From assembly GCA_964630785.1 (NCBI GenBank), contig CAZVZG010000018.1:26974-90973 (forward strand): a stretch of DNA of 64,000 bases, read 5' to 3'. The translations under genes and the position numbers were made by a program. Below the pieces are notes generated by a model. That model was given only the letters and a program-made list of their open reading frames with translations, did no database searches and was not told the origin of the DNA. Shown here piece after piece: positions 32,913-41,081 of this stretch (positions are counted from its first letter, which is position 1; each line of letters opens with the position of its first letter). This DNA is from JADLCX01 sp964630785 (GTDB lineage Bacteria > Planctomycetota > Phycisphaerae > Phycisphaerales > UBA1924).

Positions 32913-33260
32913 ATGAACCACTACCACATTTGGGTCAACCTCAAGGACAGCCGGCGCGACGTCGAGTTTGCGCGGAACGTCGGCGCGTATCTGGGTTGGC
33001 TCAAAGACCGCGGCAAGATCGCCGGGTGGACGCTGGCGCGACGGAAGCTCGGCTTCGGTCCGGACAATCTCGGCGAGTATCACGTCGTGGTCAGTTGCGA
33101 TACGCTGGCGCAGCTCGACGAGGCGTTCATGGCCGTCGCGCCGCGCGAGGGTGATGTCCAGCAACTGCACGCGGCGGTGTATTCGATGGTGACCGATTTC
33201 AGGTCGGCCCTGTACCGCGATTTCCCCGATGATGTGCGGAAGGTGGATCGGCCGGAGTGA
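32913..33260 (+). CDS. DUF6614-like small protein
   Basis: The 115-residue soluble protein opens MNHYHIWVNLKDSRRDVEFA, contains LGWLKDRGKIAGWTLARRKL and GEYHVVVSCDTLAQLDEAF, and ends LYRDFPDDVRKVDRPE. I recall this arrangement from proteins labelled DUF6614, a family with no known function; it was not checked. The fold looks like a small alpha/beta ferredoxin-like or ABM-type domain. It has no cysteine apart from one in the second half. The ATG at 32913 lies directly behind a long palindrome, which could act as an attenuator or mRNA stabiliser. Confidence 0.65.
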   Translation: MNHYHIWVNLKDSRRDVEFARNVGAYLGWLKDRGKIAGWTLARRKLGFGPDNLGEYHVVVSCDTLAQLDEAFMAVAPREGDVQQLHAAVYSMVTDFRSALYRDFPDDVRKVDRPE

Positions 33261-33347
33261 ATGGGCTTCGCTCGCCCTCATGCTTGACATCCCCCGCACC
33301 CGTCAAGTTCCAGCCGCGTCCGATATCCCGCCGCGTTCCCGTGTCGG

Positions 33348-33378
33348 TTGAACTCGATACGGCAATATGCCGTATACT
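33348..33378 (+). promoter_or_regulatory. Promoter and palindromic operator of the DUF1778/GNAT pair
   Basis: TTGAAC (33348-33353) and TATACT (33373-33378) are separated by 19 bases. Between and over the -10 lies a perfect palindrome, ATACGGCA-ATA-TGCCGTAT (33357-33375). This is the layout of an autorepressed toxin-antitoxin operon, where the antitoxin covers the promoter. The start codon follows 15 bases after the -10. Confidence 0.65.
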
Positions 33379-33393
33379 TGACGGGGGACCCGC

Positions 33394-33669
33394 ATGAGCA
33401 CCACGCGATTCAGCAAGATTACCATCCGCCAGCCCAAGCCGCTCAAGGCCAAGATCGAGAAGGCCGCGGCCATCCGGGGGATGACCGTCACCAGCTTCAT
33501 CAACGGCGAGCTCTCTCGCGTCGCCGACGAGACCATCGAACGGGTACGGGAGCGCGAGCTCACCGAGCGCGACAGCAGGATGCTCCTCGAACTGCTGAGC
33601 AACCCCGCGAAGCCCAACGCCGCGCTGCGCCGGGCCGCCAAGCGTTTTCGGGGCGAGCGCGGTGGATGA
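33394..33669 (+). CDS. DUF1778 (TacA-like) antitoxin
   Basis: The 91-residue protein begins with a ribbon-helix-helix-like DNA-binding segment (KITIRQPKPLKAKIEKAAAIRGMTVTSFI) and continues with a charged helix that would wrap the toxin. DUF1778 proteins neutralise GNAT-type toxins and repress their own operon. The RFSKITIRQP start fits ATG 33394, directly downstream of a palindromic operator. The stop overlaps the toxin start by eight bases, so production is coupled and the antitoxin is made first. The usual phosphate-contact pattern is present, but the C-terminal neutralising sequence is variable in this family. Confidence 0.82.
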   Translation: MSTTRFSKITIRQPKPLKAKIEKAAAIRGMTVTSFINGELSRVADETIERVRERELTERDSRMLLELLSNPAKPNAALRRAAKRFRGERGG

Positions 33670-34180
33670 TCACCTCGTGTTCGAGCCCTTCGACAAGTCC
33701 CGACACGACCGGGGCTCGTTCGATTGCGGCGTGCCGGCCCTGAACGACTATCTCAAGACCAAGCTCGGCCAGCACGCTCAACGGGACCTGACGCGTGGGT
33801 ACGTGTTGGCCGCACCGCACGGGGGCATCGCCGGGTTTTTCACGCTCGCGGCCGGGCGGCTCGTGATCGGCGTCATCCCGGGCGGTCACGGGTTCCCGGC
33901 TCGCGTGCCCCTGCCCACCTCGCTCATCGGACGGCTCGCGGTCGACCGTTCGTTCCGTAGTCGCGGGCTTGGCGAGCGTTTGTTGATGCACGCGTTGAAG
34001 ATTTGCGTTGAGTCGGCGGCGACCGTCGCGGCGGCGGTCATCGAGGTCGATACGAAAGACGAGGCGGCCCGACGCTTCTACGCGAAATACGGGTTCGACA
34101 GCCTGCCGGACGATCCACTGCACATGTACCTGCCGATGGCGACGGCGAGGGCGCTGTTCAAGACTCCGAAGCGCGGGTGA
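33662..34180 (+). CDS. GNAT-family toxin (TacT-like acetyltransferase)
   Basis: The 172-residue acetyltransferase has the acetyl-CoA motif RSFRSRGLG (96-104) after IGRLAVD, and Tyr140 in FYAKYGF, the position of the catalytic tyrosine in TacT. The opening FDKSRHDRGSFDCGVPALNDYL is typical of toxins paired with DUF1778. Such toxins acetylate the amino group of charged tRNAs and stop translation. A GTG start at 33662 overlaps the antitoxin gene by eight bases; there is no nearby in-frame ATG. The predicted active residues are intact. It is convergent with the DUF58 gene ten bases away. Confidence 0.85.
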   Translation: MDDHLVFEPFDKSRHDRGSFDCGVPALNDYLKTKLGQHAQRDLTRGYVLAAPHGGIAGFFTLAAGRLVIGVIPGGHGFPARVPLPTSLIGRLAVDRSFRSRGLGERLLMHALKICVESAATVAAAVIEVDTKDEAARRFYAKYGFDSLPDDPLHMYLPMATARALFKTPKRG

Positions 34181-34190
34181 GAGCGACGAG

Positions 34191-35198
34191 TCACCTCACT
34201 ACCCCGCGCCGCCGCAAGTCCCCCAGCAGCAACCCCGCGACGTCCGCGTCGGAGCGCACGACTACGTGCGTCATACCGCGGGCGGCCAGGTACTGCCGCA
34301 GTTTGTCCTGATACTGATCGAACCGGGCGAGGTAGCGTTTGAGCAAGTCTGTGTTCACCGTGACCTCCGCGGCGCGCCCGGTTTCGGCGTCGGTGAGGCG
34401 CAGGTCGCCGATGACGATGCGCCCGCCGCCTCCGTCGAGCTCGCTCGCGGGGTCAATTTCACCGGGCGCGAGCACCTGCATCACGGTCGTGTCCCAACCG
34501 TTGGGCCCGCCGCCCAGGAGCGCCAGGCCCTGCTCGTAGCCCTCGGGGATGAACAGGTCGCTGAGCAGGACGAACACACCCTTGCCGGCGCGTGTCTGGA
34601 CGATCCGCTTCAGCGCGGCGGAGAAAGTCGTGGGCGCGGGTGCGACGATCTCCCCCCCACTCTCGCTCCGTGCCGGATCGGGCGGACATCGATCCGTGAA
34701 GACCTGTTCGAGCAGGAACTTCGCGACGGTCTGCACGCCCGTGCGCCCGCGGGCCGGGGGCAGGTAGCGCACGCCGGCGTCGTCGAACGCCCAGACGACC
34801 ACGCGGTTGTTGTTGACCAGGCCGAGGTACGCCACGGCCATCGCGATGCGCTGCGCCTGCACGAGTTTGTTGGGGTTGCCCGCGTCCATCGATCGGCTGG
34901 CGTCGATGGCCACGTGCAGGGCGAGGTCCTGCTCTTCGAGAAAAATTTTGATGAAGAAGCGGTCGAGGCGGGCGAAGACGTTCCAATCGACGTGGCGGAG
35001 GTCGTCCCCGGGCACGTACTGCCGGTAGTCCTCGAACTCGACGCTGCGCCCGCGGGCCTTGCTGCGGCGCTCGCCCTGCAGCTTTCCCGCGAAGAGCTTG
35101 CGGCTGGAAAGGTCGAGGCGATCCAGAGCCGCGCAGAGTTGCGGCGTGATCAGCTCATCGACGGAGGTTGGGGCGCGGGTGCGTGTGGAGGCGAGCAC
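34191..35198 (-). CDS. DUF58 (von Willebrand A-like) protein
   Basis: The 335-residue protein carries the DUF58 signature: RGRSVEFEDYRQYVPGDD, LRHVDWNVFARLDRFFIKIF, then a VWA-like metal site beginning HVAIDASRSMDAG (Asp-x-Ser-x-Ser). These proteins usually act with MoxR AAA ATPases in folding or metal insertion and are often followed by membrane VWA proteins, but neither is visible here. It is likely cytoplasmic, because no transmembrane segment is present. The start ATG at 35198 is 30 bases from the end of the 3D-domain gene upstream on the same strand, so co-transcription is possible. Confidence 0.88.
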   Translation of the reverse strand: MLASTRTRAPTSVDELITPQLCAALDRLDLSSRKLFAGKLQGERRSKARGRSVEFEDYRQYVPGDDLRHVDWNVFARLDRFFIKIFLEEQDLALHVAIDASRSMDAGNPNKLVQAQRIAMAVAYLGLVNNNRVVVWAFDDAGVRYLPPARGRTGVQTVAKFLLEQVFTDRCPPDPARSESGGEIVAPAPTTFSAALKRIVQTRAGKGVFVLLSDLFIPEGYEQGLALLGGGPNGWDTTVMQVLAPGEIDPASELDGGGGRIVIGDLRLTDAETGRAAEVTVNTDLLKRYLARFDQYQDKLRQYLAARGMTHVVVRSDADVAGLLLGDLRRRGVVR

Positions 35199-35227
35199 GT
35201 GGGGACGTTATGCGTCCGGGCACTCGC

Positions 35228-35983
35228 TCAGTTCTTCGAGTCGCGGATCTTTCGGAAGTCGTCCTTCGGCTTGCCGTCGGCGTACTCCCAGACCGTGATC
35301 GGGATGTGCTTGACGCCCCACTTGCGGGCGGCTTCGTGCGTGGGAAAGAGCAGGTCGAGCCGGTGGCCCTTGATCGCGCCGCCGCGATCGAGCACGGGCA
35401 CGACGTGGGCGTCGTCGTAGCCGGGAACCGAGATCATCGAGCCCAGCGGCAGCACGCGCGAGTCGGCGGCAACCAGCTTCATGGCGTTGGTGTACACGTT
35501 GTGGATGCTCGACGTGATGCCGTCGGCCGAGTCGCCGCAGGAGCGGCTGTCGGGCGAGTACGCGGTCACGGTCATCCAGATCGTCCGCGCCGGACGTACC
35601 GGGCGGCCGTTGAACCAGCGGGTATCGGGCGAATACTCCGGCTCGGCGGGCGTGCTGGGCACCGCCTCGGCGGTCGCGTTCTCGACGTGATTCAAGGGAT
35701 CGTCGATGGGCTCGACGGCATCGATCACCACCGGGCGCACAGCCGCGGCGTCGTTGACGGCCGCCTCGCGCGGCGGGACCGGGGACTCGTCAGCCATGTT
35801 GCCGACCGGCTCGGCCGATACCGCGGTCAGGGCCGCCAGACGGGCCCGGGCCTGGGCCTCCTTGGTCACGATCGCGGAGGCCGCGACGACGCCGGCGAGG
35901 GCGACGAAGCTGGCGATCTCCATCGCGCGACGCAGGCGTTGCTGACGGACAAGCCGGGTGGGAATCGAGTCTTGTGTTCTCAC
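35228..35983 (-). CDS. 3D-domain (MltA-like) cell-wall protein
   Basis: From a GTG at 35983 the protein has 251 residues: a short basic head, one membrane anchor (MEIASFVALAGVVAASAIV), a linker of about 80 residues rich in Ala, Pro and Val, and a C-terminal 3D domain. That domain has MTVTAYSPDSRSCG, KLVAADSRVLPLGSMISVPG and VPVLDRGGAIKGHRLDLLF, which include the three Asp residues that name it and that form the active site in MltA-type lytic transglycosylases. It probably acts on peptidoglycan outside the membrane. The start is uncertain; an in-frame ATG at 36049 would add 22 residues without obvious meaning. Confidence 0.78.
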   Translation of the reverse strand: MRTQDSIPTRLVRQQRLRRAMEIASFVALAGVVAASAIVTKEAQARARLAALTAVSAEPVGNMADESPVPPREAAVNDAAAVRPVVIDAVEPIDDPLNHVENATAEAVPSTPAEPEYSPDTRWFNGRPVRPARTIWMTVTAYSPDSRSCGDSADGITSSIHNVYTNAMKLVAADSRVLPLGSMISVPGYDDAHVVPVLDRGGAIKGHRLDLLFPTHEAARKWGVKHIPITVWEYADGKPKDDFRKIRDSKN

Positions 35984-36345
35984 GGGGTGCTGCCTGATCT
36001 GCGGTTGTCGGGACACGGTGCCCGGCGTCGTCCGGGACGCCCATAACACGCTGTTTCAGTTTCGCCCTGTGCGTAGACCCGGGGTGCTCCAACCCCGGCA
36101 AGAGGCGAGACTATACCGCAATCTTCAACTTTTCCCGGGGAATTGCTCGGCCATACCGGCAATTCGGTGTCTCGGAGGGCCGGTTGGGGGGGATGCACCA
36201 CCGGAAGGGGTGGGCGACGCGGGGCGGTCCGTCCGATAAGGAGGGAGAGTGAAGGTGGGTAACTTCCGACTCGAACTTGCCCCGGCCGCACTGCGGCTCG
36301 TCACGGGGTGGCGGTCGCTCGGCATGGCCCATTGGAATCGCAGGA
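35984..36345. other. Divergent intergenic region before the TauE/SafE gene
   Basis: No gene is seen. Two inverted repeats are present: CCGGGGT/ACCCCGG (36079-36098, six-base loop) and GAATTGC/GCAATTC (36140-36165, 12-base loop). Neither is followed by a T-run. AGGAGGGAGAG-type purine sequence at 36238-36250 is far from the chosen start of the permease. Confidence 0.4.
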
Positions 36346-37143
36346 TTGGAACTCGACACACTGCAACTCGTCGAAACCTCGCTCATCGGCGCCGTCGCGG
36401 GCGTGCTCGGCGGCCTTGCGGGCGTCGGTGGGTCGATGGTGATCCTGCCCTCGCTGCACTTGGCGTTCGGCGACGATCCGCCGTCGGTGCACCACCTTTA
36501 CATGGCCGCGGCGATGGCGGTGAACGTCGCGGTGTCGATCCCGGCGGCGTTGCGGCACCACCGGCTGCGGGCCGTGCGGGTGGACCTGATGGTCACGCTC
36601 ATCCCGATCACGGGCGCGGCGATCCTCGCGGGAGTGCTGCTGAGCAACCGGCTGCCCGGGGGCGCGCTCAAGCTCATGCTCGCGGGATTTCTGGCGGTCT
36701 ACTGCACGATCAACCTCGTGAGCCTGCTGCGCAACAGGCCCGACCACGCGCCCGAGCACGAGCGATCGGGCCGTGCCCGGGTGATCGTCTGCGGCACCGG
36801 CACCGGGCTCGTCGCGGGGCTGCTGGGCCTGGGCGGGGGCGTGCTGATGGTGCCGCTGCTCCAGTTGATTTGCCGCGTGCCTCTGCGGAACGCGATCGCG
36901 ACGAGTTCGGCGGTGATCTGCGTGACGTCGATCGTCGGCGCGGGGTCGAAACTGGCGTCGCTGCCGGGTCTGGGGCTTTCGCCGTCGCGTGCGATCGTGC
37001 TCGCGGCGCTGATGGCGCCGGCGGCGGTGCTGGGCGGATGGATCGGGGCGCACCTCACGCACGCGTTGCCGTTGCGGCTGGTGCGCATCGTGATCACGGT
37101 GCTGCTCATCCTGGCGGCGGCCAAGCTGGCCGGCCTGTGGTGA
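36346..37143 (+). CDS. TauE/SafE-family membrane permease
   Basis: The 265-residue protein has eight or so hydrophobic helices in two repeats. Each repeat starts with the family glycine motif: IGAVAGVLGGLAGVGGSMVILP and VAGLLGLGGGVLMVPLLQL. TauE/SafE proteins export sulfite, sulfoacetate or other organic anions; the substrate here is unknown. A polar loop (RNRPDHAPEHERSG) separates the repeats. I chose the TTG at 36346 because it puts LDTLQLVETSLIGAV at the N terminus, follows CAGGA, and gives the usual length; another TTG at 36277 would extend it by 23 unlikely residues. It is convergent with plsC. Confidence 0.8.
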   Translation: MELDTLQLVETSLIGAVAGVLGGLAGVGGSMVILPSLHLAFGDDPPSVHHLYMAAAMAVNVAVSIPAALRHHRLRAVRVDLMVTLIPITGAAILAGVLLSNRLPGGALKLMLAGFLAVYCTINLVSLLRNRPDHAPEHERSGRARVIVCGTGTGLVAGLLGLGGGVLMVPLLQLICRVPLRNAIATSSAVICVTSIVGAGSKLASLPGLGLSPSRAIVLAALMAPAAVLGGWIGAHLTHALPLRLVRIVITVLLILAAAKLAGLW

Positions 37144-37149
37144 CGGCTC

Positions 37150-37890
37150 TCAGTGTTGCGTGATGGCGAGCGACACGGCATCGCCGGGCCCGGGCCTGGG
37201 CAGGCGGCCTTTGGAGGACTCGCGCAGACGGCGGCGGAGGTCCAGGCGCATCTCGTCGATGACGCGGGTGAGGTGAGCGAGCGCGGCGTCGGCGTCCATC
37301 CGGCTCAGTTCGGCGTGCGGGATGGGCTTCCCGAACGCGACCATGCAGCGTTGGCCGACGAGGCGAGGAAGCAGGCGCTCCCGCGGCCAGGCGTCGAACG
37401 CGCCCTCGACGGCCGCGGGCAGCACGTCGCAACCGGACTTGTTCAGGAGCAGCCAGGTGCCCCGCTTGAACGGGTGCACCGCGCCGTCGGGGCTCCGCGA
37501 GCCCTCGGGGAAGAGCAGGACGACGCGGCCCTTCTTCAGTTCGGCGATGACGGCGCGGATGGCGGCGGTGTCGCCCTCGCTCTGCCGGATCGGGATCGCG
37601 CCCAGCGCCCGCAGCAACGCGCCGAAGAGGCGGTTGCCGAAAAGCCCTACTCGGGCCAGCGAGGCCATGTTGCGCCCGCCCAGCCCGACGCCCAGCATCG
37701 ACGGGTCGGCGTGCGACTGGTGGTTGGAGATGAGCAGAAGGCCGCCCGATCTCGGGATGTTCTCCGCGCCGATCACTTGGAGCCGGTAGCACCCGCGGAC
37801 GTAGAGGGCCGAGAGCTTGCGGCCCGCCCGATAGAGCAGGATTCGCCAGAGGGGCTCGGTCGGATCGCAGAGGCGCAGTCGCGAGAGCAT
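37150..37890 (-). CDS. plsC: 1-acyl-glycerol-3-phosphate acyltransferase (PlsC family)
   Basis: The 246-residue enzyme has the acyltransferase motifs NHQSHAD (56-62) and FPEGSRS (127-133) with PIRQSEG between them. PlsC enzymes add the second acyl chain to lysophosphatidate in phospholipid synthesis at the inner membrane; the same fold also serves other lysolipids. The start ATG at 37890 shares one base with the cmk stop (TGATG), so translation is coupled. Its place behind cmk recurs in many bacteria. The last 30 residues (RRRLRESSKGRLPRPGPG) are basic. Confidence 0.88.
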   Translation of the reverse strand: MLSRLRLCDPTEPLWRILLYRAGRKLSALYVRGCYRLQVIGAENIPRSGGLLLISNHQSHADPSMLGVGLGGRNMASLARVGLFGNRLFGALLRALGAIPIRQSEGDTAAIRAVIAELKKGRVVLLFPEGSRSPDGAVHPFKRGTWLLLNKSGCDVLPAAVEGAFDAWPRERLLPRLVGQRCMVAFGKPIPHAELSRMDADAALAHLTRVIDEMRLDLRRRLRESSKGRLPRPGPGDAVSLAITQH

Positions 37891-38618
37891 CAGCGACCGT
37901 CCGCCTCCGATTGAAGCTCCGCCGGGGCCACGCGCCTGCGTACACGGCGCTCCAGCTCCTCGATGACCTGGTCGATCGAGAGCGCCGAGGTGTCCACGCG
38001 CTCGGCCCCGTCGGGGCAGACCAGAGGCCCGACGGCGCGTGTCGCGTCGGAGAGGTCGCGCTCCTCGATTTCCCTGCGGATGCAGGCCTCGTCTGCATCA
38101 ATGCCCTTGGACCGAAGCTCCTCGGTGCGCCGGCGGGCGCGGACCTCGGCCGACGCGAAGAGGTAAAACTTCACGCTGGCGTCCGTGAAGACCGCCGAGC
38201 CCTGGTCGCGCCCCTCGGCGACGAGTCGCTGGTGTACCGCGGCGATCTCGCGCTGGCGCTGCACCATCACGCGCCGAAGCTCGGCGATGCCCGCGATGGG
38301 CGAGACCACGCGCGTGACGTCCTCCTCGCGGATGCGCCGCATGAAGCTCCGGCCGTCCACGATCAGGTCGGGCGGGTCGCGTGTCCAGTCGAAGTGCATC
38401 TCGGCCGCGCGGACGGCCTCGACGATCCGGCGCCCGGTCTCCGGGTCGATCGGCCCGGTGCGCACGCCGAGCCGATCGACGGCGATCGCGGCCGCGGCCC
38501 GGTACATCGCGCCCGTGTCAAGAAAATCAACGCCGAGCCTCGCGGCCAGGCCCCGGGCAACCGTGGACTTGCCCGTGCCCGCCGGGCCGTCGATCGTGAT
38601 GACCAGTCGCTTCGGCAT
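37890..38618 (-). CDS. cmk: Cytidylate kinase
   Basis: From ATG 38618 the enzyme has 242 residues. It shows the P-loop GPAGTGKST (11-19), DFLDTGAMYRAAA, the NMP-binding region with IREEDVTRVVSPIAGIAELR, the CMK hallmark AEGRDQGSAVFTDASVKFYL and the lid RRTEELRSKG. CMK phosphorylates CMP and dCMP with ATP. Normal CMK has RDIGTVVFP in place of RDQGSAVFTD, a small change beside the active site. A second start at 38735 overlaps the stop of the upstream isomerase gene (ATGA) and would add 39 residues of Pro-rich sequence; coupling makes it possible. It is the middle gene of a three-gene operon. Confidence 0.9.
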   Translation of the reverse strand: MPKRLVITIDGPAGTGKSTVARGLAARLGVDFLDTGAMYRAAAAIAVDRLGVRTGPIDPETGRRIVEAVRAAEMHFDWTRDPPDLIVDGRSFMRRIREEDVTRVVSPIAGIAELRRVMVQRQREIAAVHQRLVAEGRDQGSAVFTDASVKFYLFASAEVRARRRTEELRSKGIDADEACIRREIEERDLSDATRAVGPLVCPDGAERVDTSALSIDQVIEELERRVRRRVAPAELQSEADGR

Positions 38619-38731
38619 CCATGACGCCCCTGGAAACGCGCGACGGAACCCGCCGACCGCCGGGCGCGATTCGGCCGGCGAGACGACCTCGATCCGCACC
38701 CGGGTCAACGGCGCGCTCGTGGGGCTGGAAG

Positions 38732-39559
38732 TCATTCTTCGTCGCCCTCCATACCGAGAATCGACTCTAGCGCGGCCCGCGTGTCGCGGACGCCCTGCAC
38801 GATATCGCCCTCGCCGCGGAAGTCGATCGACAGCGTGCCCTGATAGCCGACCGAGAGGATCGCGCCGACGTAGTCTTCGAGGTCGTAGGCCTCGTGCACG
38901 GCCGGCCCGCCCTTCTTGGCCGCGGCGAACTTGACGGTCGAAGCGGTGATCGCCGACGCGTAGGGCGCCATCCGACGCAGATGCACGAGCGGGTTGGCAG
39001 CGCGAGAGGCGACCTGGAAGTCCGGAAAGGTGCCGATGCGGAACCCCCCGACCTTCTTGATCAACTCGGTCAGCCGGTCGGGGTCCTGCGTCAGCCCCGG
39101 GGCCGAGGCCAGGAGCAGGTTGATCTCCAGCCGCTCGGCGACCTGCAGGACGCTGCGGAGCCGCTCGACGGCGTGGTCGAAGGTGTCCTCGTCGTCCTCG
39201 CCGCGGATCGTCAAGCCGATGGAGTTGCAGCCCAGGCGGTGGGCCGCCCGGACGACCCGGACCACGCGATCGACCACGGCGTCGCCCGCGTCCTCGTCCA
39301 TCAGGCCGACGGCCTGAGCGTCGGTCTCGGTCAGCACCAGGCAAGGGCAGGAGGCCTTGTCCGCGGCATCGCGGAGCGCGTCCAGCCGGGCCAGATCGGC
39401 CCCCGCGAGCAGGGATGTGGACATATTCAGCCCGTGCAGGCCGAGCTCGTCCCGGGCGAAACGGGGCAGATCGGTCAGGGCCATGCCCTCGCCGGCCTTC
39501 GGCTTGCCCTTGAGGACCAGCCGGGAACGCAAGCAGTGCGCTGTCAGGGTGAGGAGCAT
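38732..39559 (-). CDS. Sugar phosphate isomerase/epimerase-like TIM-barrel protein
   Basis: From ATG 39559 the protein has 275 residues. The order of strands fits the xylose-isomerase-like (AP endonuclease 2) TIM barrel: GLHGLNMSTSLLAGADLARL, CLVLTETDAQAVGL, HRLGCNSIGLTIRGEDDEDT, ERLEINLLLASAPGLT, GGFRIGTFPDFQVA and a final GTLSIDFRGEGD. In most members the strand ends carry Glu, Asp and His metal ligands; several are missing or changed here, for example Ala-Ser-Ala in the NLLLASAPG strand where Glu-Asn is usual. The reaction is unknown. It is the first gene of the operon with cmk and plsC and may be a housekeeping protein of this lineage. Confidence 0.7.
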   Translation of the reverse strand: MLLTLTAHCLRSRLVLKGKPKAGEGMALTDLPRFARDELGLHGLNMSTSLLAGADLARLDALRDAADKASCPCLVLTETDAQAVGLMDEDAGDAVVDRVVRVVRAAHRLGCNSIGLTIRGEDDEDTFDHAVERLRSVLQVAERLEINLLLASAPGLTQDPDRLTELIKKVGGFRIGTFPDFQVASRAANPLVHLRRMAPYASAITASTVKFAAAKKGGPAVHEAYDLEDYVGAILSVGYQGTLSIDFRGEGDIVQGVRDTRAALESILGMEGDEE

Positions 39560-39871
39560 CTGGGCGGGAATGTACCCACCTTGTGGGAGGTTTGGCAACG
39601 GGCGGGCCTTCCCTGTCGAGGTTCCGACGCTGCTTCTCCCCCCCTCCACGGGTTCATCCCCCCGGAACAGGATGCCACAACGGCATGGTTTGCGCCGACG
39701 CGTCCCTTCGGGGGACCGATCCTCCCGACGCAAGTGCTTGACGAGCAAGACACTTCGTACCCGGCGGCAAACCGCCCCCGCAGCGGGCTAGCATGTCGAT
39801 CGTTCCGGCGGCCGGACCGGGTGATCGGCCGCCGGGTTCACGTCCCTACCCAATGCAGAGGTTTCACCGAC
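39560..39871. other. Divergent intergenic region before gcvH
   Basis: No gene is seen in these 312 bases. A TTGACG hexamer lies at 39739-39744 in the gcvH direction without a convincing -10. A C-run (CCCCCCC) lies near 39640. No glycine riboswitch structure was recognised. Confidence 0.35.
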
Positions 39872-40250
39872 ATGGCTGACCTCCCCCCTCCCTCCGACCG
39901 CGTCTACGCGGAATCCCACGAGTGGCACAAGCTCGATGGGAACATCGTGACCATCGGGCTCACCCGCTTTGCGGTGGACCAACTGACCGACGTCACCTTC
40001 GTCGGCATGAAGCCCGCAGGGTTCAAGTTCAAGGCGGGCGACCCGATCGGCGAGGTGGAGTCGGTCAAATCGACCAGCGACATCTACTGCGCCGTCGGCG
40101 GCGAGGTGGCTGAGGTCAACCGGGCGGTGGTGGACGACCCGACGCTGGTCAACTCCGACCCGTATGGGAAGGGCTGGCTGGTCAAAGTCAAGGTGTCGGA
40201 GACTTCGGGCCTGAACAAGCTGATGAAGGCCGATGCCTACGGCAAGCAGT

Positions 40251-40258
<8 letters not shown>
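39872..40258 (+). CDS. gcvH: Glycine cleavage system H protein
   Basis: The 128-residue protein carries the lipoyl-attachment motif VESVKSTSDIY with Lys66, preceded by GDPIGE and followed by VNSDPYGKGWLVKVKV, as in all GcvH proteins. GcvH shuttles the aminomethyl group between the P, T and L proteins during glycine oxidation. None of the other gcv genes is nearby, so H may also serve in lipoate relay. The start ATG at 39872 gives the normal DRVYAESHEWHKLDGN opening. Its last eight bases overlap the start of the next ABC ATPase gene, which is unrelated in function. Confidence 0.95.
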
Positions 40259-41081
<823 letters not shown>

